Below are positions 62,801 to 64,000 of a stretch of 64,000 bases of DNA, piece after piece. The stretch is from Rotaria sordida (lineage: Eukaryota > Rotifera > Eurotatoria > Philodinida > Philodinidae). The translations under genes and the position numbers were made by a program. A model generated the notes under the pieces. That model had not been told where the DNA came from. It made no database searches and saw only the letters and a program-made list of their open reading frames with translations. Every line of letters begins with the position of its first letter. Positions within the stretch are counted from its first letter, which is position 1. The stretch covers positions 1 through 64,000 of the forward strand of contig CAJNOL010000094.1 in assembly GCA_905250125.1 (NCBI GenBank), given 5' to 3'.

Positions 62801-63392
62801 CAATATTATTTGATGATAAATATCGTGCACATTCAGGTAATGATTTAATTAAAGAATCACGATCAAGTAGATTTCGAACATAAATTAAAAATTTTAAGCA
62901 ATCAGCTTTTATCAAAGGAAGACTATTTACTAGAAAAATAAAACAAAACAAAAAAAATAAATTGAATCAAAAATTAAAAAATCTATACAGTCTGGATTTT
63001 GAAGTTCTGGTAGAATACTATTAGAATAAAAAGCTGGAATACTAATAAACGAACTTGTTTTCGTAATACCCAACTAAAAAAAAACAAAAATAAAATTTTA
63101 TGAAATAAGACAAAAAAAAAAAACAAATTCAAACAAACTTTTTGTGTTTCGCCTTTTGAAGCAAGTGCTAAGACAAGAAAAATACATGTATCTTTTTTCG
63201 ACCAATTTTGTGTTGGATTTTGTAAATATTCCTTTGAGAAAAAGTATGTTTTAACAAATAATAATAAATATGAACAATCTACCTTTTGCATTACTTCAAT
63301 ATATTGACTATATAGAGCAATAACTTGTGATTCAAAAAAGATACAAAGTGCTTGAAGAAAATCACAAGCAGCTCGACGACGTGTTGCTGAAT
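56850..63392 (-). CDS. CSE1L: Exportin-2 (CSE1L/CAS), C-terminal 11 exons
   Basis: Exons, high to low: 63392-63283, 63231-63139, 63073-62989, 62929-62725, 62667-62466, 60203-60053, 59994-59786, 59704-59436, 59363-59080, 57144-57011, 56939-56850. About 610 codons with continuous frame. Recognisable exportin-2 segments: D-S-A-T-R-R-R-A-A-C-D-F-L, L-A-L-A-S-K-G-E-T-Q-K, Y-A-A-H-A-I-E-R-L, H-F-N-H-Y-like N-F-N-H-Y-L-F-E, R-S-G-N-I-P-A-L-S-R-L-L-Q-A-Y, an acidic stretch then D-D-T-P, and the conserved end A-N-V-T-L-I. Exportin-2 is a HEAT-repeat karyopherin that returns importin-alpha to the cytoplasm with RanGTP. The first roughly 360 residues lie beyond the window. Introns at 57145-59079 and 60204-62465 are about 2 kb and hold foldback elements; the others are 41-114 bp except one of 231 bp. 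Confidence 0.92.
57745..58290. repeat. Foldback element in a CSE1L intron
   Basis: Arms about 57745-57816 and 58215-58290 are inverted (TAGTATTGAGAATTCATT and its complement, TTTCAAAGATGA and its complement, TGCACCGATTTCTGAA with a near complement). No ORF between. Confidence 0.7.
58574..58985. repeat. Second foldback element in the same CSE1L intron
   Basis: Arms about 58580-58650 and 58915-58985 are inverted copies (TTTAATGCATTCTATG with CATAGAATGTATTAAA; ATGATTTTAGTAG with a near complement; AGATTTTTCTATTTAA with TTAAATAGAAAACTCT). Confidence 0.7.
60335..60475. repeat. Dispersed repeat, copy 2 (partner at 20050)
   Basis: Collinear with 20050-20170 (CCAAAATTTTCGG, ACTTTGATAATCTC, CTCTAATC, GCCGCCCCGA, TTTTTTGTATTCA). 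It lies in the long CSE1L intron. Confidence 0.6.
61995..62330. repeat. Foldback element in the long CSE1L intron
   Basis: Outer arms about 61998-62042 and 62281-62327 (TATCTTT...ATTTATAAA...GGATAAACG and inverse) and inner arms about 62094-62150 and 62190-62243 (CTTCTAAAAATTTTAGTCAA and TTGACTAAAATTTTTAGAAG) pair almost throughout, so nearly the whole 335 bp is self-complementary. Confidence 0.75.
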
Positions 63393-64000
63393 CTATAGAG
63401 AAATCAAAAATCAATTCTTTGTTTTTCATAAGATTTTTTCAAAGAGCATCCTGATAAAATAATGTTCTAAAACTATGAATAGATTCACTTGACATGTTCC
63501 TCTATTCGTACATCATATATTCAAAAAATAAATAATGGAAAGAATGCGGATAGGATTCTATCATAGGTTTCCTGGATAGGTGATTTCACTTTATCTCCAT
63601 CATGCAGATTAGTTCGCTCATTTGAGAAACCATGAAGTACCACCGAAAAAAAAAAAGATTTTTGACTGAAATAAGAAAATATGATTTTTTACCTTTGTTA
63701 ACAATTTAGTAAACTTATATAAATACAATCTATTTTCTTTTTTGTTTTAATAATGTAGGTAAAGCATGAAAAGAGTACTGCTTCTCTAATCACATATGAT
63801 TAATTTATATGGCATTAGATCGATATGATCGTAAAAAAATTAAATCTATAGAACGAGGGCCGACAGAGTGTAAAATGAACCTCTTCATTACAACTTCAAC
63901 ATATCCTGAGAATTTCATACAATTGGAATGTACTTGGTCCAAAATCGGTTTTTTTAGGGAGCATGAAGAACACTTTTTATCAGGGATCCGCAAAGCTGTC
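63393..64000. other. Intron of CSE1L running off the window
   Basis: No further CSE1L exon seen up to 64000, so the next one upstream is at least 600 bp away. A 62-codon minus-strand ORF at 63805-63993 shows no family resemblance. The last bases (GGATCCGCAAAGCT) resemble the ends of the 24805-type repeats. Confidence 0.5.

Overview
This is an AT-rich animal nuclear window. Its genes have many exons separated by mostly 45-120 bp GT-AG introns. The gene content is typically metazoan (EML5/6-type microtubule protein, TMEM62, exportin-2/CSE1L, a NET-family zinc finger, a neuronal calcium sensor, a putative neuropeptide precursor). Two sizeable intronless ORFs of the kind often seen as acquired genes in rotifers sit among them, with many short foldback/MITE-like repeats. 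A bdelloid rotifer or close relative is my best guess; this is inference, since no species marker was seen.

Layout. 1-1821 (+): 3' end of an SR protein gene, its last two exons preceded by sequence with two foldback repeats. 2499-4228 (+): six-exon type I membrane protein with EGF-like repeats. 4229-8170: repeats, including a clear 176-bp hAT-type MITE with an 8-bp target duplication. 8171-9127 (+): intact intronless epoxide hydrolase. 9128-13630: repeats, including a 1.2-kb element whose ends are rich in GAGTACTC. 13631-13978 (-): secreted, neuropeptide-precursor-like protein. 15046-19473 (+): TMEM62 in 12 exons. 21164-23645 (-): unrecognised 544-residue protein in two exons with a palindromic element in its intron. 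23772-39956 (-): 36-exon EML5/EML6-type gene (about 2,115 residues) whose long introns hold repeats. 44897-45925 (+): NET (NocA/Elbow/ZNF503) zinc-finger protein with a 23-glutamine run. 48532-52896 (-): intact single-exon 1,454-residue protein joining a sacsin/NOV-type HSP90-like ATPase to a C-terminal domain that resembles DarT ADP-ribosyltransferases; this is the most unusual gene here. 55209-56006 (-): neuronal-calcium-sensor-like EF-hand protein. 56850-63392 (-): last 11 exons of exportin-2 (CSE1L), continuing beyond the window.

Apart from shared cytoskeletal, nuclear transport and signalling roles, the genes do not form a pathway. The window is a stretch of ordinary animal genes separated by small non-autonomous transposons, with two standalone intronless ORFs (epoxide hydrolase; ATPase-DarT-like fusion) that deserve phylogenetic tests. 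Exon boundaries were read by eye from GT-AG signals and frame continuity; for the complete multi-exon models the summed exon lengths are multiples of three.
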